Positions 7,986 through 15,150 of a DNA stretch of 22,179 nucleotides are shown here, piece by piece. Under the pieces are notes generated by a model. It was not told the DNA's origin and searched no databases. It saw nothing but the letters and a program-made list of their open reading frames with translations. The DNA comes from JAVXNW01 sp036645575. GTDB lineage: Bacteria > Bacillota > Clostridia > Christensenellales > Aristaeellaceae. Made by a program: the position numbers and the translations under genes. The first letter of the stretch is position 1. Each line of letters starts with the position of its first letter. Location: positions 1-22,179 of the forward strand of contig JAVXNW010000044.1 in NCBI GenBank assembly GCA_036645575.1. The letters are read 5' to 3'.

Positions 7986-8390
7986 ATGGATACGAGCAAT
8001 CTATTGGGTGGCATGGATGGCGTCGTGAAGGACGTGCAAACCGCCATGGATCCGGCGACGCTGGCCAATCTGAAGCTGAGCGCGGTGGCCAGCATGGTCG
8101 TGCTGGGCATTATCGTGGCGCTGTACATCGTGCAGGCGCTGCTGGCGGGCGGGCTGGCGCGCAGCAAGGGGTATTCCTTCTTTGGCAACTTCATGTTGGG
8201 GCTGCTGATGGGACCGCTGGCGCTGATTTACGAGGCCGGGCGTCCGGTATCCTACGAACGCGAATGCGTCATGCAGGACAGGCTCGCCATGCAGACCGCC
8301 AAGGAGTTGTACAAGTTGCAGCGAGCCCGCGAAAAGGCGCAAGCAGGCGTCCTGCCGCGCCCGCGAAACGACCGACCGATGAGCGATTAG
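7986..8390 (+). CDS. Small two-helix membrane protein, unknown function
   Basis: I do not recognise a named family. The 134-residue product has a polar N-terminus, a strongly hydrophobic helix at roughly 29-52, the sequence ARSKGYSFFGNF, and a second helix with LGLLMGPLALIY. A hydrophilic, Arg/Lys-rich C-terminal tail probably faces the cytoplasm. The pattern RSKGYSFFGNFMLGLLMGP resembles short bacterial proteins with a KGxSFxxxFxLGLLxGP hairpin, but no function is implied. Three in-frame starts are possible (GTG 7968, ATG 7977, ATG 7986). I prefer ATG 7986 because AAGGGA lies about 10 nt upstream. It is the first gene of a two-gene unit: its stop codon overlaps the ribosome binding site of the next gene. 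Confidence 0.7.
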   Translation: MDTSNLLGGMDGVVKDVQTAMDPATLANLKLSAVASMVVLGIIVALYIVQALLAGGLARSKGYSFFGNFMLGLLMGPLALIYEAGRPVSYERECVMQDRLAMQTAKELYKLQRAREKAQAGVLPRPRNDRPMSD

Positions 8391-8402
8391 GAGGATGAAT
8401 CG

Positions 8403-8870
8403 ATGAGCGACGGGCAGAAAAACAACGGAAGTAATCTGGGCGACGAGCTGAGCCGGATATTCAAGCTGGGCGTTGGCGCGGTGGCCGGCGTGGTCGAAAA
8501 GACGGCCACATTTGTGGACGACCTGACGACCGAGGGCACCGAAGTCAACAAAAAGGCGTCTGAGATCGGCCAAGGCCTGACGCGCAAGGGCGAAGAAGTG
8601 CTGGGCAAGACCAGCGAACTCGGAAACCAGCTGAAGGAAAAGATGAAAGGCGCGCTCAGCGACCTTTCGATGACCTTCGACGAACTGATGGATCGAGTGG
8701 GCGAGTTCACCGACGAGCAATTGCTCGCGCTCAAGCAGGCGGTCGATCAGTTGATCGAAGACCGCAAAAAGGCGCCGGAATCGGCGGAAGCACCGGGCGC
8801 GCCGGAGGAACCCAATGCGCCGGAAGAACCCAAAGAGCCGGGTGCTTCCGATCAGGATGAACCGCGCTAA
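8403..8870 (+). CDS. Acidic amphipathic-helix protein, unknown function
   Basis: No family is recognised with certainty. The 155-residue product is highly charged. After a short polar start it has one mildly hydrophobic stretch (IFKLGVGAVAGVVEKTATFV), then long amphipathic helices with regularly spaced Lys/Glu pairs (about 45-120), reminiscent of apolipoprotein-, LEA- or phasin-like proteins. The C-terminal 35 residues are a Pro/Glu/Ala-rich tail with imperfect repeats of the type APEEPNAPEEPKEPG, probably disordered. There is no cysteine and no signal peptide. A good AGGAGGA site lies 7 nt before the ATG, and the gene starts 12 nt after the membrane protein stop, so the two products are likely made together. 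A strong terminator follows. Confidence 0.7.
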   Translation: MSDGQKNNGSNLGDELSRIFKLGVGAVAGVVEKTATFVDDLTTEGTEVNKKASEIGQGLTRKGEEVLGKTSELGNQLKEKMKGALSDLSMTFDELMDRVGEFTDEQLLALKQAVDQLIEDRKKAPESAEAPGAPEEPNAPEEPKEPGASDQDEPR

Positions 8871-8886
8871 GGGCGGAGACCGTGAC

Positions 8887-8923
8887 AAGGGATCATCGTG
8901 CATGGGTGCGTTGATCCCTTTTT
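8887..8923 (+). terminator. Intrinsic terminator
   Basis: AAGGGATCA (8887-8895) and TGATCCCTT (8912-8920) form a perfect 9-bp stem; the loop contains a further GCA/TGC mini-stem. A run of T (8919-8923) follows directly. It ends the two-gene unit before the catalase control region. Confidence 0.85.
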
Positions 8924-8993
8924 CATCCATATAACCCCAAGGACAGGCGCAAGCGCGGCCGGTCGCGCAAAATATTTTTTAAAACGGGTGCCC

Positions 8994-9044
8994 TTGTGTT
9001 TGCCTAGGAAATGGTATGGGTATAGTAAAAACAACCACCATACC
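8994..9044 (+). promoter_or_regulatory. Catalase promoter region with an inverted repeat
   Basis: A candidate -10 TATAGT lies at 9021-9026, with weak -35 candidates TTTGCC/TTGCCT at 8999-9005 (15-16 nt spacing) or TTGTGT at 8994-8999 (21 nt). A 7-bp inverted repeat GGTATGG (9013-9019) / CCATACC (9038-9044) brackets the -10 and the expected start site. That position suits an operator, but the repeat does not match the PerR box pattern. Upstream (8936-8990) there is only a weak GCGCG/CGCGC hairpin and an A/T-rich patch. Confidence 0.4.
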
Positions 9045-9088
9045 GACCACCCCAACGACAATGATATACGATAAAGGAGGAAAATCTG

Positions 9089-10591
9089 ATGGATGTGCGG
9101 AAATTGACCAATGAAGTGGGCGCTCCGGTAGGACAAAACGAACACGCCATCACGGCAGGGCCGCGCGGCCCGGTGATGCTTCAGGACGTATGGCTTTTGG
9201 AGAAGATGGCGCATTTTAACCGCGAAGTGATCCCGGAGCGGCGCATGCACGCCAAGGGCTCGGGCGCATACGGAAAATTCACCGTGACCCACGATATTTC
9301 GCAATATACGCGGGCGAAGGTGCTCCAGATGGGCAAGGAGACCGAGGTCTTCGTGCGCTTTTCCACCGTCGCGGGCGAGCGCGGCGCGGCGGACGCGGAG
9401 CGCGACATCCGTGGATTTGCCTGCAAGTTCTATACCGAAGAGGGCAACTGGGATCTGGTTGGCAACAACACGCCCACCTTCTTCATTCGCGACGTGCACG
9501 ATTTCCCCGACCTCAACCGCGCGGTCAAGCGCGACCCGCACACCAACTTGCGCTCCGCCCAGAACAACTGGGATTTCTGGACGCTGCTGCCCGAGACCTT
9601 CCACCAGCGCACGATCGTCATGTCCGACCGTGGCATTCCCGCGAGCTATCGCCACATGCACGTCTTTGGCGAGCACACGTACAGCTTCTACAACGAGAAA
9701 AACGAGCGCGTGTGGTGCAAGTTCCACCTGAAGACCCAGCAGGGCATCAAGAACCTGACCGACGAGGAGGCCGAGAAGCTGGCCGGGATGGACCGCGAGA
9801 GCCACGGCCGCGACCTGCTCGAGGCCATCGATCGCGGCGAGTTCCCGCGCTGGACGATGTATGTGCAGATCATGACCGAAGAGGAAGCGCGCAATCACTA
9901 CGAAAACCCGTTTGACATCACCAAGATCTGGCGGCACAGCGAGTTCCCGCTGATCGAGGTGGGCGTGCTCGAGCTAAACCGCAACCCGGAGAACTACTTT
10001 GCCGAGGTCGAGCAGTCCGCCTTTACGCCCGCGCACGTGGTGCCCGGCATCGGCTTCTCGCCCGACAAGTTCTTGCAGGGTCGCCTGTTCGCCTACGGCG
10101 ACGCGCAGCGCTACCGCTTGGGCGTCAACTACAACCAGATCCCGGTCAACCGCGCCAAGTGCGAGGTGCACGACTACCACCGCGACGGATTCATGCGCGT
10201 GGATGGCAACTTTGGCGGCGCGGTCGCCTACACGCCCAACAGCCAGGGCATGTGGTCGCCGCAGCCCGAGGTGCTCGAGCCGGCGCTCGACCTGTCGGGC
10301 GCAATGTACGCCTACGACCCCAAGGACGACCCGACCGACGACAACTTCCGCGCGGGCGGCGAGCTGTACCGGGTGATGACCGAGGACAAAAAGGCGCTTC
10401 TCATTGAGAACACCGCGCGCAATATCGCCCCGGTCACCGACAACGTCAAGTACCGCCACGCGGTGCATTGCCTGAAGGCCGACGTGGAATACGGCGAGCG
10501 CATCACAAAGGCGATGGGTCTGTGCATCAATAAAGTGCGCGAGCTTTCAAAGCTCACAAATGGCGAGCTGATTTCGGCGACGCTCAAATAA
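9089..10591 (+). CDS. katA: Monofunctional haem catalase
   Basis: This 500-residue small-subunit haem catalase (clade 3 type by length) converts two hydrogen peroxide molecules to water and oxygen. Distal residues are present: His54 in RRMHAKGSGAYGKFTVTHDIS and Asn127 in GNWDLVGNNTPTFF. The proximal haem ligand Tyr336 is in the RLFAYGDAQRYRLG motif, followed by VNYNQIPVN. All core segments are intact and no truncation is seen. ATG 9089 has AAAGGAGGA about 8-9 nt upstream. There is no signal peptide, so it is cytoplasmic. It stands alone between a terminator upstream and a strong hairpin downstream, with its own promoter. A catalase in a genome that also encodes oxygen-sensitive glycyl radical and siroheme-type enzymes suggests an anaerobe with defence against transient oxygen exposure. 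Confidence 0.95.
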   Translation: MDVRKLTNEVGAPVGQNEHAITAGPRGPVMLQDVWLLEKMAHFNREVIPERRMHAKGSGAYGKFTVTHDISQYTRAKVLQMGKETEVFVRFSTVAGERGAADAERDIRGFACKFYTEEGNWDLVGNNTPTFFIRDVHDFPDLNRAVKRDPHTNLRSAQNNWDFWTLLPETFHQRTIVMSDRGIPASYRHMHVFGEHTYSFYNEKNERVWCKFHLKTQQGIKNLTDEEAEKLAGMDRESHGRDLLEAIDRGEFPRWTMYVQIMTEEEARNHYENPFDITKIWRHSEFPLIEVGVLELNRNPENYFAEVEQSAFTPAHVVPGIGFSPDKFLQGRLFAYGDAQRYRLGVNYNQIPVNRAKCEVHDYHRDGFMRVDGNFGGAVAYTPNSQGMWSPQPEVLEPALDLSGAMYAYDPKDDPTDDNFRAGGELYRVMTEDKKALLIENTARNIAPVTDNVKYRHAVHCLKADVEYGERITKAMGLCINKVRELSKLTNGELISATLK

Positions 10592-10627
10592 CGCCTTTCA
10601 ACGAGTTTGGCAAAACCTCTTAAGTCG

Positions 10628-10660
10628 CGGGGGCGGTTGGTCGAAGACCGGCCGCCCCCG
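10628..10660 (+). terminator. Strong GC hairpin after catalase, no T tract
   Basis: CGGGGGCGG (10628-10636) pairs perfectly with CCGCCCCCG (10652-10660), and inside it GGTC-GAA-GACC forms a second stem. The following bases are AAATGATCAG, so the U tract of a standard intrinsic terminator is missing. It may act as a pause or stability element or as a non-canonical terminator. Confidence 0.5.
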
Positions 10661-10770
10661 AAATGATCAGAAACGCGCAAGGCGCCTATTTTTATCCCGA
10701 TCGCGGCGCGGCGCATGAGCGAAAACATCGGCGCGGTTGGAATTGGGCTTTCAGCAAGGAGGGATGACCG

Positions 10771-11139
10771 ATCAGGCAAAAGCTATTGACCGGGGCGGGC
10801 TTTTTGATGTTGGGGCTAGGCGGCATCGGGCTGATAGTGCCGGTGTGGCCGACGACGCCGTTTGTGCTGGTGGCGGCGGCCTGCTTTTCGGGCAACCCCG
10901 CCATGCGCGAAAGGCTGTCGCGCAATCGTTTTTTCCGGGCGCACATCGAAAACTACCGAACGCGCGGCGGGCTTAGCAAACGCACCGTGGCAGCCAGTTT
11001 GACTTTTTTGTGGGGCATGTTGGCGCTCTCGGCGCTGATTGTTCGCAATCCGTGGCTGTGGGCGTTATTTTTTGTGGTGGGCGCGTTTGTCACGGTGCAC
11101 CTCGCGTTCATGGCGCGCCCGGGAAAGAAGCGCGGATGA
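10771..11139 (+). CDS. YbaN/DUF454 family membrane protein
   Basis: This small inner-membrane protein of the YbaN (DUF454) family has unknown function. The family hallmark PVWPTTPFVLVAAACF follows the first membrane helix. RFFRAHIENYRTRGGLSKRT matches the conserved loop before the C-terminal pair of helices. The start is odd: the first ordinary start codon in frame is TTG 10786, 22 nt from the ribosome binding site AAGGAGGG (10756-10763) and too short at the N-terminus. ATC 10771 is 7 nt from that site and gives an N-terminus (IRQKLL then the helix) of the same length to the TTPF motif as E. coli YbaN as I recall it. I therefore annotate an AUC start, giving 122 residues; the conventional call would be 10786-11139 (117 aa). 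A point error ATG to ATC in the assembly is the main alternative. Confidence 0.8.
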   Translation: MRQKLLTGAGFLMLGLGGIGLIVPVWPTTPFVLVAAACFSGNPAMRERLSRNRFFRAHIENYRTRGGLSKRTVAASLTFLWGMLALSALIVRNPWLWALFFVVGAFVTVHLAFMARPGKKRG

Positions 11140-11160
11140 TACGGGCCGAAATGGCGATTG

Positions 11161-11196
11161 CATGGGCGGATTTTGCACATTCTTCCATGTTTTTTT
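11161..11196 (+). terminator. Intrinsic terminator after the YbaN-like gene
   Basis: CATGG (11161-11165) pairs with CCATG (11185-11189). The stem is extended inwards by GGA/TCT pairs with wobble and one bulge, and seven T residues follow (11190-11196). The short perfect stem makes it moderate in strength, but the position is right. Confidence 0.6.
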
Positions 11197-11206
11197 GGCC
11201 GTTTAG

Positions 11207-11269
11207 GCGAATAATAGCGAATAAAATGTGAAATTAGCGCTTTCATTTTGCGGCGATTTCTGCTATAAT
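11207..11269 (+). promoter_or_regulatory. Nucleoside importer promoter with upstream repeats
   Basis: TGCTATAAT at 11261-11269 is an extended -10; the -35 position (11241-11246, TTTCAT) is poor. A TGAAA-7nt-TTTCA dyad (11229-11245) covers the -35 position. Further upstream GCGAATA occurs twice (11207-11213 and 11217-11223), exactly 10 bp apart, as for a factor binding one face of the helix. The leader after the start site is about 48 nt and can fold a small CTGTC/GACGG hairpin, with GGTTC/GAACC closing around the ribosome binding site. No purine riboswitch is apparent. Confidence 0.55.
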
Positions 11270-11323
11270 TTTAGGTGAGCGGTTCTGTCAAAAAGACGGA
11301 ATGAATAAGGAGGAACCAATCTT

Positions 11324-12382
11324 ATGAAGAAACTGGTATCGCTGCTTGTGGCGCTGTCGCTCGTTCTGATGATGGGCGTAGCGGTCGCGGAAACCTATGA
11401 CGTCGCGATGATCACCGATGTCGGAACCATCGACGACAAGTCCTTTAACCAAGGCACGTGGGAGGGCATCGTCGCCTATTGCGAAGCCAACAAGATCTCG
11501 CACCAGTATTACAAGCCCGCCGCCAAGTCAACCGAAGCCTACTTGGATTCGATCGAGCAGGCGGTCACCAACGGCGCGAAGGTCATCGTCACCCCCGGCT
11601 TCCTGTTTGAGGAGCCGATCTACATCGCACAGGACATGTACCCCGAGGTCACGTTTGTCCTGCTCGACGGCAATCCCCACAACGCGGATTACTCCGAGTT
11701 CCGCACCGAGAAAAACGCGGTCGGCATCGTCTTTGCCGAGGAGCAGTCTGGTTTCTTGGCGGGCTACGCGGCCGTCAAGGAAGGCTTCACGAAGCTGGGC
11801 TTCATGGGCGGCATGGCGGTTCCCGCAGTCGTCCGCTTTGGCTACGGCTTTGTGCAGGGCGCCGATCAGGCGGCCAAAGAGCTGGGCATCCCGGAAGTCG
11901 CGATGAACTACTACTACACCGGCGGCTTTGACGCGACCCCCGAGGCGCAGGCCATGGCCGCGTCCTGGTACGCGGACGGCGTCGAGTGCATCTTCGCCTG
12001 CGGCGGCGCGGTGGGCAACTCGGTCATGGCGGCTGCCAAGGCGGCCGGCGCGAAGGTGATCGGCGTGGACGTCGATCAGTCCGCTGAATCGGAGACCGTC
12101 ATCGCCTCTGCGGCCAAGGGCCTTGCGGCCGCCGTCGAGCAGACGCTGACCGCCTACTACGCGGGAACCTTCCCGGGCGGACAGTCGCTGGTGCTGGGCG
12201 CGGCCCAAAACGGCGTGACGCTGCCCATGCCCGAGGGGCGCATGGTCAACTTCACCACGGCCGACTATGACACGATCTACGCCAAGTTGGTGTCGGGCGA
12301 GTACGCGCCCATCAAGGACGACGCGGCCACCGCGGCGACCGAGATCAAGACCGAGATCGTCAAGGTCAACCTGATCGGCTAA
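11324..12382 (+). CDS. BMP-family (PnrA/NupN-like) substrate-binding protein
   Basis: This 352-residue extracytoplasmic binding protein of the BMP/Med/PnrA family typically binds purine or pyrimidine nucleosides for an ABC importer. After the signal peptide, YDVAMITDVGTIDDKSFNQGTWEGI is the classic family opening, with the DKSFN(Q) motif contacting the ligand. NGAKVIVTPGFLF, EEQSGFLAGYAA, GFMGGM and CGGAVGNSVM follow in family order. The signal peptide (1-22, MKK then a hydrophobic core) ends in AVA before ETYD, a signal peptidase I site. There is no lipobox cysteine, which is unusual for a Gram-positive binding protein. An AAGGAGG site lies 10 nt before the ATG. The transporter ATPase and two permeases follow after a strong hairpin. 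Nucleoside specificity is inferred from family and operon; other BMP ligands remain possible. Confidence 0.9.
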   Translation: MKKLVSLLVALSLVLMMGVAVAETYDVAMITDVGTIDDKSFNQGTWEGIVAYCEANKISHQYYKPAAKSTEAYLDSIEQAVTNGAKVIVTPGFLFEEPIYIAQDMYPEVTFVLLDGNPHNADYSEFRTEKNAVGIVFAEEQSGFLAGYAAVKEGFTKLGFMGGMAVPAVVRFGYGFVQGADQAAKELGIPEVAMNYYYTGGFDATPEAQAMAASWYADGVECIFACGGAVGNSVMAAAKAAGAKVIGVDVDQSAESETVIASAAKGLAAAVEQTLTAYYAGTFPGGQSLVLGAAQNGVTLPMPEGRMVNFTTADYDTIYAKLVSGEYAPIKDDAATAATEIKTEIVKVNLIG

Positions 12383-12393
12383 GGCAAATAGGA

Positions 12394-12428
12394 CGAAAAG
12401 GGCGGGGGCCTCGCCCCCGCCCTTTTCG
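12394..12428 (+). terminator. Perfect 16-bp hairpin between binding protein and ATPase genes
   Basis: CGAAAAGGGCGGGGGC (12394-12409) pairs perfectly with 12413-12428 around a 3-nt loop (CTC). The T run TTTT is inside the stem's 3' side and is followed by CGTATAT. It is probably a partial terminator and 3'-end stabiliser, giving more binding protein than membrane components. From 12429 to 12502 I see nothing else except the ATPase ribosome binding site. Confidence 0.75.
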
Positions 12429-12502
12429 TATATACCCGCGAATGAAACACAATAGCCGGCGATCGCGCAATGGCCGACGGCAAAGGCAAAGGGGGTTGAC
12501 GC

Positions 12503-14032
12503 TTGGACGAGTACATCATCGAGATGCGGAACATCGTCAAGGATTTTCCCGGCATACGCGCCAATGACAATGTGACGCTTCTTCTCAAAAAGGGCGAGAT
12601 TCATGCGCTGCTCGGGGAGAACGGCGCGGGCAAGTCCACGCTGATGAGCGTGCTGTTTGGCCTGTATCAGCCGGACGGCGGACAGATTCTGATGAACGGA
12701 AAGCCGGTCAGAATTGACAATCCCAACGACGCCAATCGTCTGGGCATCGGCATGGTGCATCAGCACTTCAAACTTGTGCACAATTTTACCGCGCTGCAAA
12801 ACATCATTTTGGGCGTGGAGACGGTGTCGCACGGCGTTCTCAAGATGGACGAGGCGCGCAAAAAGGTGATGGCGCTGTCGGATCGCTATGGCCTTCGGAT
12901 CGATCCCGACGCGAAGATCGAGGAGACGACCGTGGGGATGCAGCAGCGCGTCGAGATCCTGAAGATGCTCTACCGCGACAACGAAATCCTCATCTTTGAC
13001 GAGCCGACCGCCGTGCTCACGCCGCAGGAGATCACCGAACTCATGAGCATCATGCGCAGCCTCACCAACGAGGGCAAGTCCATCCTCTTCATAACGCACA
13101 AGCTAAACGAGATCAAGGAGCTGGCCGACCGCTGCACGGTTCTGCGCAAGGGCAAGGGCATCGGAACGGTACAGGTTTCGGACGTTTCCAAGGAAGCGCT
13201 GTCTGAAATGATGGTGGGGCGCAAGGTCAATTTCTCGGTCGAGAAGGAACAGGCGCAGCCGGGAAACGTGGTGCTGGCGGTATCGCATCTGACGGTCAAG
13301 GCCAAGCACCACACAAAGCCGCTGGTGAACGACGTGAGTTTTACCGTGCGCAAAGGCGAGATCGTATGCGTCGCGGGCATCGACGGAAACGGCCAGTCGG
13401 AGCTGATCTACGCGCTGACCGGGCTCATGACGCCCGACGCAGGCGAGATCAAGTTAAACGGGCACGACATCACGCGCGCCTCGGTTCGCGAGCGAAACAA
13501 CCTGCACATATCGCACATCCCCGAGGATCGGCACAAGTACGGGCTGGTGCTCGACTACAACCTCGCGCAAAATCTGGTGCTCAAAAGCTACCTTGCGCCC
13601 GACTACCAGAAGCACGGCTTCATTCGCTTTGACAAGGTTCATGAAAACGCGGAGCACCTGATCGAGCAGTTCGACATTCGCTCCGGGCAGGGCGCGCAGA
13701 CGCCCGCGCGCGCCATGTCGGGCGGCAATCAGCAAAAGGCGATCGTCGCGCGCGAAATCTCGCTGGCGCCGGAACTGCTGATCGCGGTGCAGCCCACGCG
13801 GGGGTTGGACGTGGGCGCGATCGAGTACATCCACCGGCAGCTGGTCGTGGCGCGGGACCGCGGGTGCGCGGTGCTGCTGGTGTCGCTGGAGCTGGACGAG
13901 GTGCAGTCGCTGTCGGACCGGATCTACATCATCTACGAGGGGGCGTTCGTCGCGGATATCGCCTCTCAAAACATCGACATTCGGGAAATCGGCCTGTACA
14001 TGGCAGGCTCCAAAGGGGGGCAAGCGACATGA
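12503..14032 (+). CDS. Nucleoside ABC importer, tandem ATPase (NupO/YufO-like)
   Basis: This 509-residue protein carries two ABC domains in one chain, the arrangement of sugar- and nucleoside-type importers (RbsA, NupO/YufO). Domain 1: Walker A GENGAGKST (38-46), Q-loop MVHQHF, signature-like SVG-type motif TVGMQQRVEIL, and Walker B ILIFDEPTAVLTPQE, a wording typical of BMP-associated ATPases. Domain 2 has a degenerate Walker A (GIDGNGQSE, no GK[ST]), normal for this family, then MSGGNQQK and LLIAVQPTRGLDVGA. The start is TTG 12503 with AGGGGG about 8 nt upstream; the first in-frame ATG, at 12524, is less well placed. The stop overlaps the permease start (ATGA), so the two are translationally coupled. 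It energises nucleoside uptake at the membrane. Confidence 0.93.
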   Translation: MDEYIIEMRNIVKDFPGIRANDNVTLLLKKGEIHALLGENGAGKSTLMSVLFGLYQPDGGQILMNGKPVRIDNPNDANRLGIGMVHQHFKLVHNFTALQNIILGVETVSHGVLKMDEARKKVMALSDRYGLRIDPDAKIEETTVGMQQRVEILKMLYRDNEILIFDEPTAVLTPQEITELMSIMRSLTNEGKSILFITHKLNEIKELADRCTVLRKGKGIGTVQVSDVSKEALSEMMVGRKVNFSVEKEQAQPGNVVLAVSHLTVKAKHHTKPLVNDVSFTVRKGEIVCVAGIDGNGQSELIYALTGLMTPDAGEIKLNGHDITRASVRERNNLHISHIPEDRHKYGLVLDYNLAQNLVLKSYLAPDYQKHGFIRFDKVHENAEHLIEQFDIRSGQGAQTPARAMSGGNQQKAIVAREISLAPELLIAVQPTRGLDVGAIEYIHRQLVVARDRGCAVLLVSLELDEVQSLSDRIYIIYEGAFVADIASQNIDIREIGLYMAGSKGGQAT

Positions 14033-15150
14033 AGAGGGGCCTTAAAAACGCGAGCGCGTCGCTGATCGCCATTGTCGCGGGTCTGCTCGCGGGCTTTGTC
14101 ATCTTGCTATTCAGCAATCCCGCCAACGCCTTAGCCGGCCTTGCGACCATCCTGAAGGGCGGCTTCAACAACGGCATGAAGGGCCTGGGTCAGGTGCTGT
14201 ACTACGCGACGCCGCTGATCATGACCGGGCTTTCGGTCGGTTTTGCGTTTAAGACCGGGCTATTTAACATCGGCGCGCCCGGACAACTGATGGTGGGCGC
14301 GTTCGTCAGCGTGTACGTGGGCGTCATGTGGACGTGGGTGCCCGCCCCGATTCACTGGGTGGTCGCCTTTATGATGGGGATGCTGGCGGGCGGATTGTGG
14401 GGGCTCGTGCCCGGCTTTTTCAAGGCCAAGCTCAACGTGAACGAGGTCATCTCCTCGATCATGATGAACTACATCGGCATGTACCTGACCAACTACCTGA
14501 TCAAGAACTCCGCCATTCTGGACACCACCAGGAACGAGACGCTCGCGGTCATGGCGGGCGCGGCGATCCCCAAGGCGGGGCTCAACAACCTGTTTTTCAA
14601 CCTCAAGGGCAAATACATGGACGTGTCCAGCGTCAACGCGGGCATTCTCATCGCCGTCGCGCTTGCGCTTGTCATGTATGTGGTGCTCAACAAGACCACG
14701 TTCGGCTATGAACTCAAGGCCTGCGGCTACAACAAGTACGCGAGCCGCTACGCGGGCATCAACGAGAACCGCTCGATCATCCTGTCGATGGTCATTGCGG
14801 GGATGCTTGCGGGCGCGGCGGGCGCGCTGATCTTTCTCGCACCCGCTAGCGGGCGACACATTCAGGTGCTGGACATCCTGGCGGCGGAGGGCTTTAACGG
14901 CATCCCCGTGGCGCTACTGGGTCTTTCCAACCCGATCGGCATCATCTTTGCGGCGCTGTTCATCGCGCACATCACCGTGGGCGGCGCGTACCTGCAAAGC
15001 CTCAAGTACATGCAGGAGGTCATCGACATCATCATCGCCCTGGTCATCTACTTTAGCGCTTTTTCGCTTCTGGTGCGCGGGATATTCGACCGGATAGAGG
15101 CCAAAAAGCGGCATCGCGAGGAAGCGGAAGAAAAGGAGGGAACAAAGTAA
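14029..15150 (+). CDS. Nucleoside ABC importer permease 1 (NupP/YufP-like)
   Basis: This 373-residue membrane permease of the branched-chain amino acid/ribose/nucleoside (BPD_transp_2) family has about eight to ten hydrophobic segments. Family markers seen: TPLIMTGLSVGFAFKTGLFNIGAPGQLMVGAF near the N-terminal third, the LNVNEVISSIMMNYIG loop, and near the C-terminus the ATPase-contacting loop GYELKACGYNKYASRYAGIN. The protein ends in a charged cytoplasmic tail (KKRHREEAEEKEG). The start ATG 14029 overlaps the ATPase stop. The open frame upstream of it, to 13864, lies inside the ATPase gene. The gene for the second permease starts directly after its stop codon. Confidence 0.92.
   Translation: MKRGLKNASASLIAIVAGLLAGFVILLFSNPANALAGLATILKGGFNNGMKGLGQVLYYATPLIMTGLSVGFAFKTGLFNIGAPGQLMVGAFVSVYVGVMWTWVPAPIHWVVAFMMGMLAGGLWGLVPGFFKAKLNVNEVISSIMMNYIGMYLTNYLIKNSAILDTTRNETLAVMAGAAIPKAGLNNLFFNLKGKYMDVSSVNAGILIAVALALVMYVVLNKTTFGYELKACGYNKYASRYAGINENRSIILSMVIAGMLAGAAGALIFLAPASGRHIQVLDILAAEGFNGIPVALLGLSNPIGIIFAALFIAHITVGGAYLQSLKYMQEVIDIIIALVIYFSAFSLLVRGIFDRIEAKKRHREEAEEKEGTK

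Noticed and set aside
10663..10767. 34-codon small frame (MIRNAQGAYFYPDRG...) between catalase and the YbaN-like gene
   Set aside because: No ribosome binding site, begins right after a strong hairpin, no recognisable pattern; mentioned because its TGA fixes the upstream limit for the YbaN-like start.
11270..11323. Purine riboswitch in the importer leader
   Set aside because: The leader is only about 48 nt and lacks the three-way junction and conserved loops; only small local stems are seen.
11528..13099. 523-codon minus-strand open frame opposite the binding protein and ATPase genes
   Set aside because: Mirror of strongly conserved BMP and ABC proteins; low-complexity His/Arg/Val text and it crosses a perfect hairpin.
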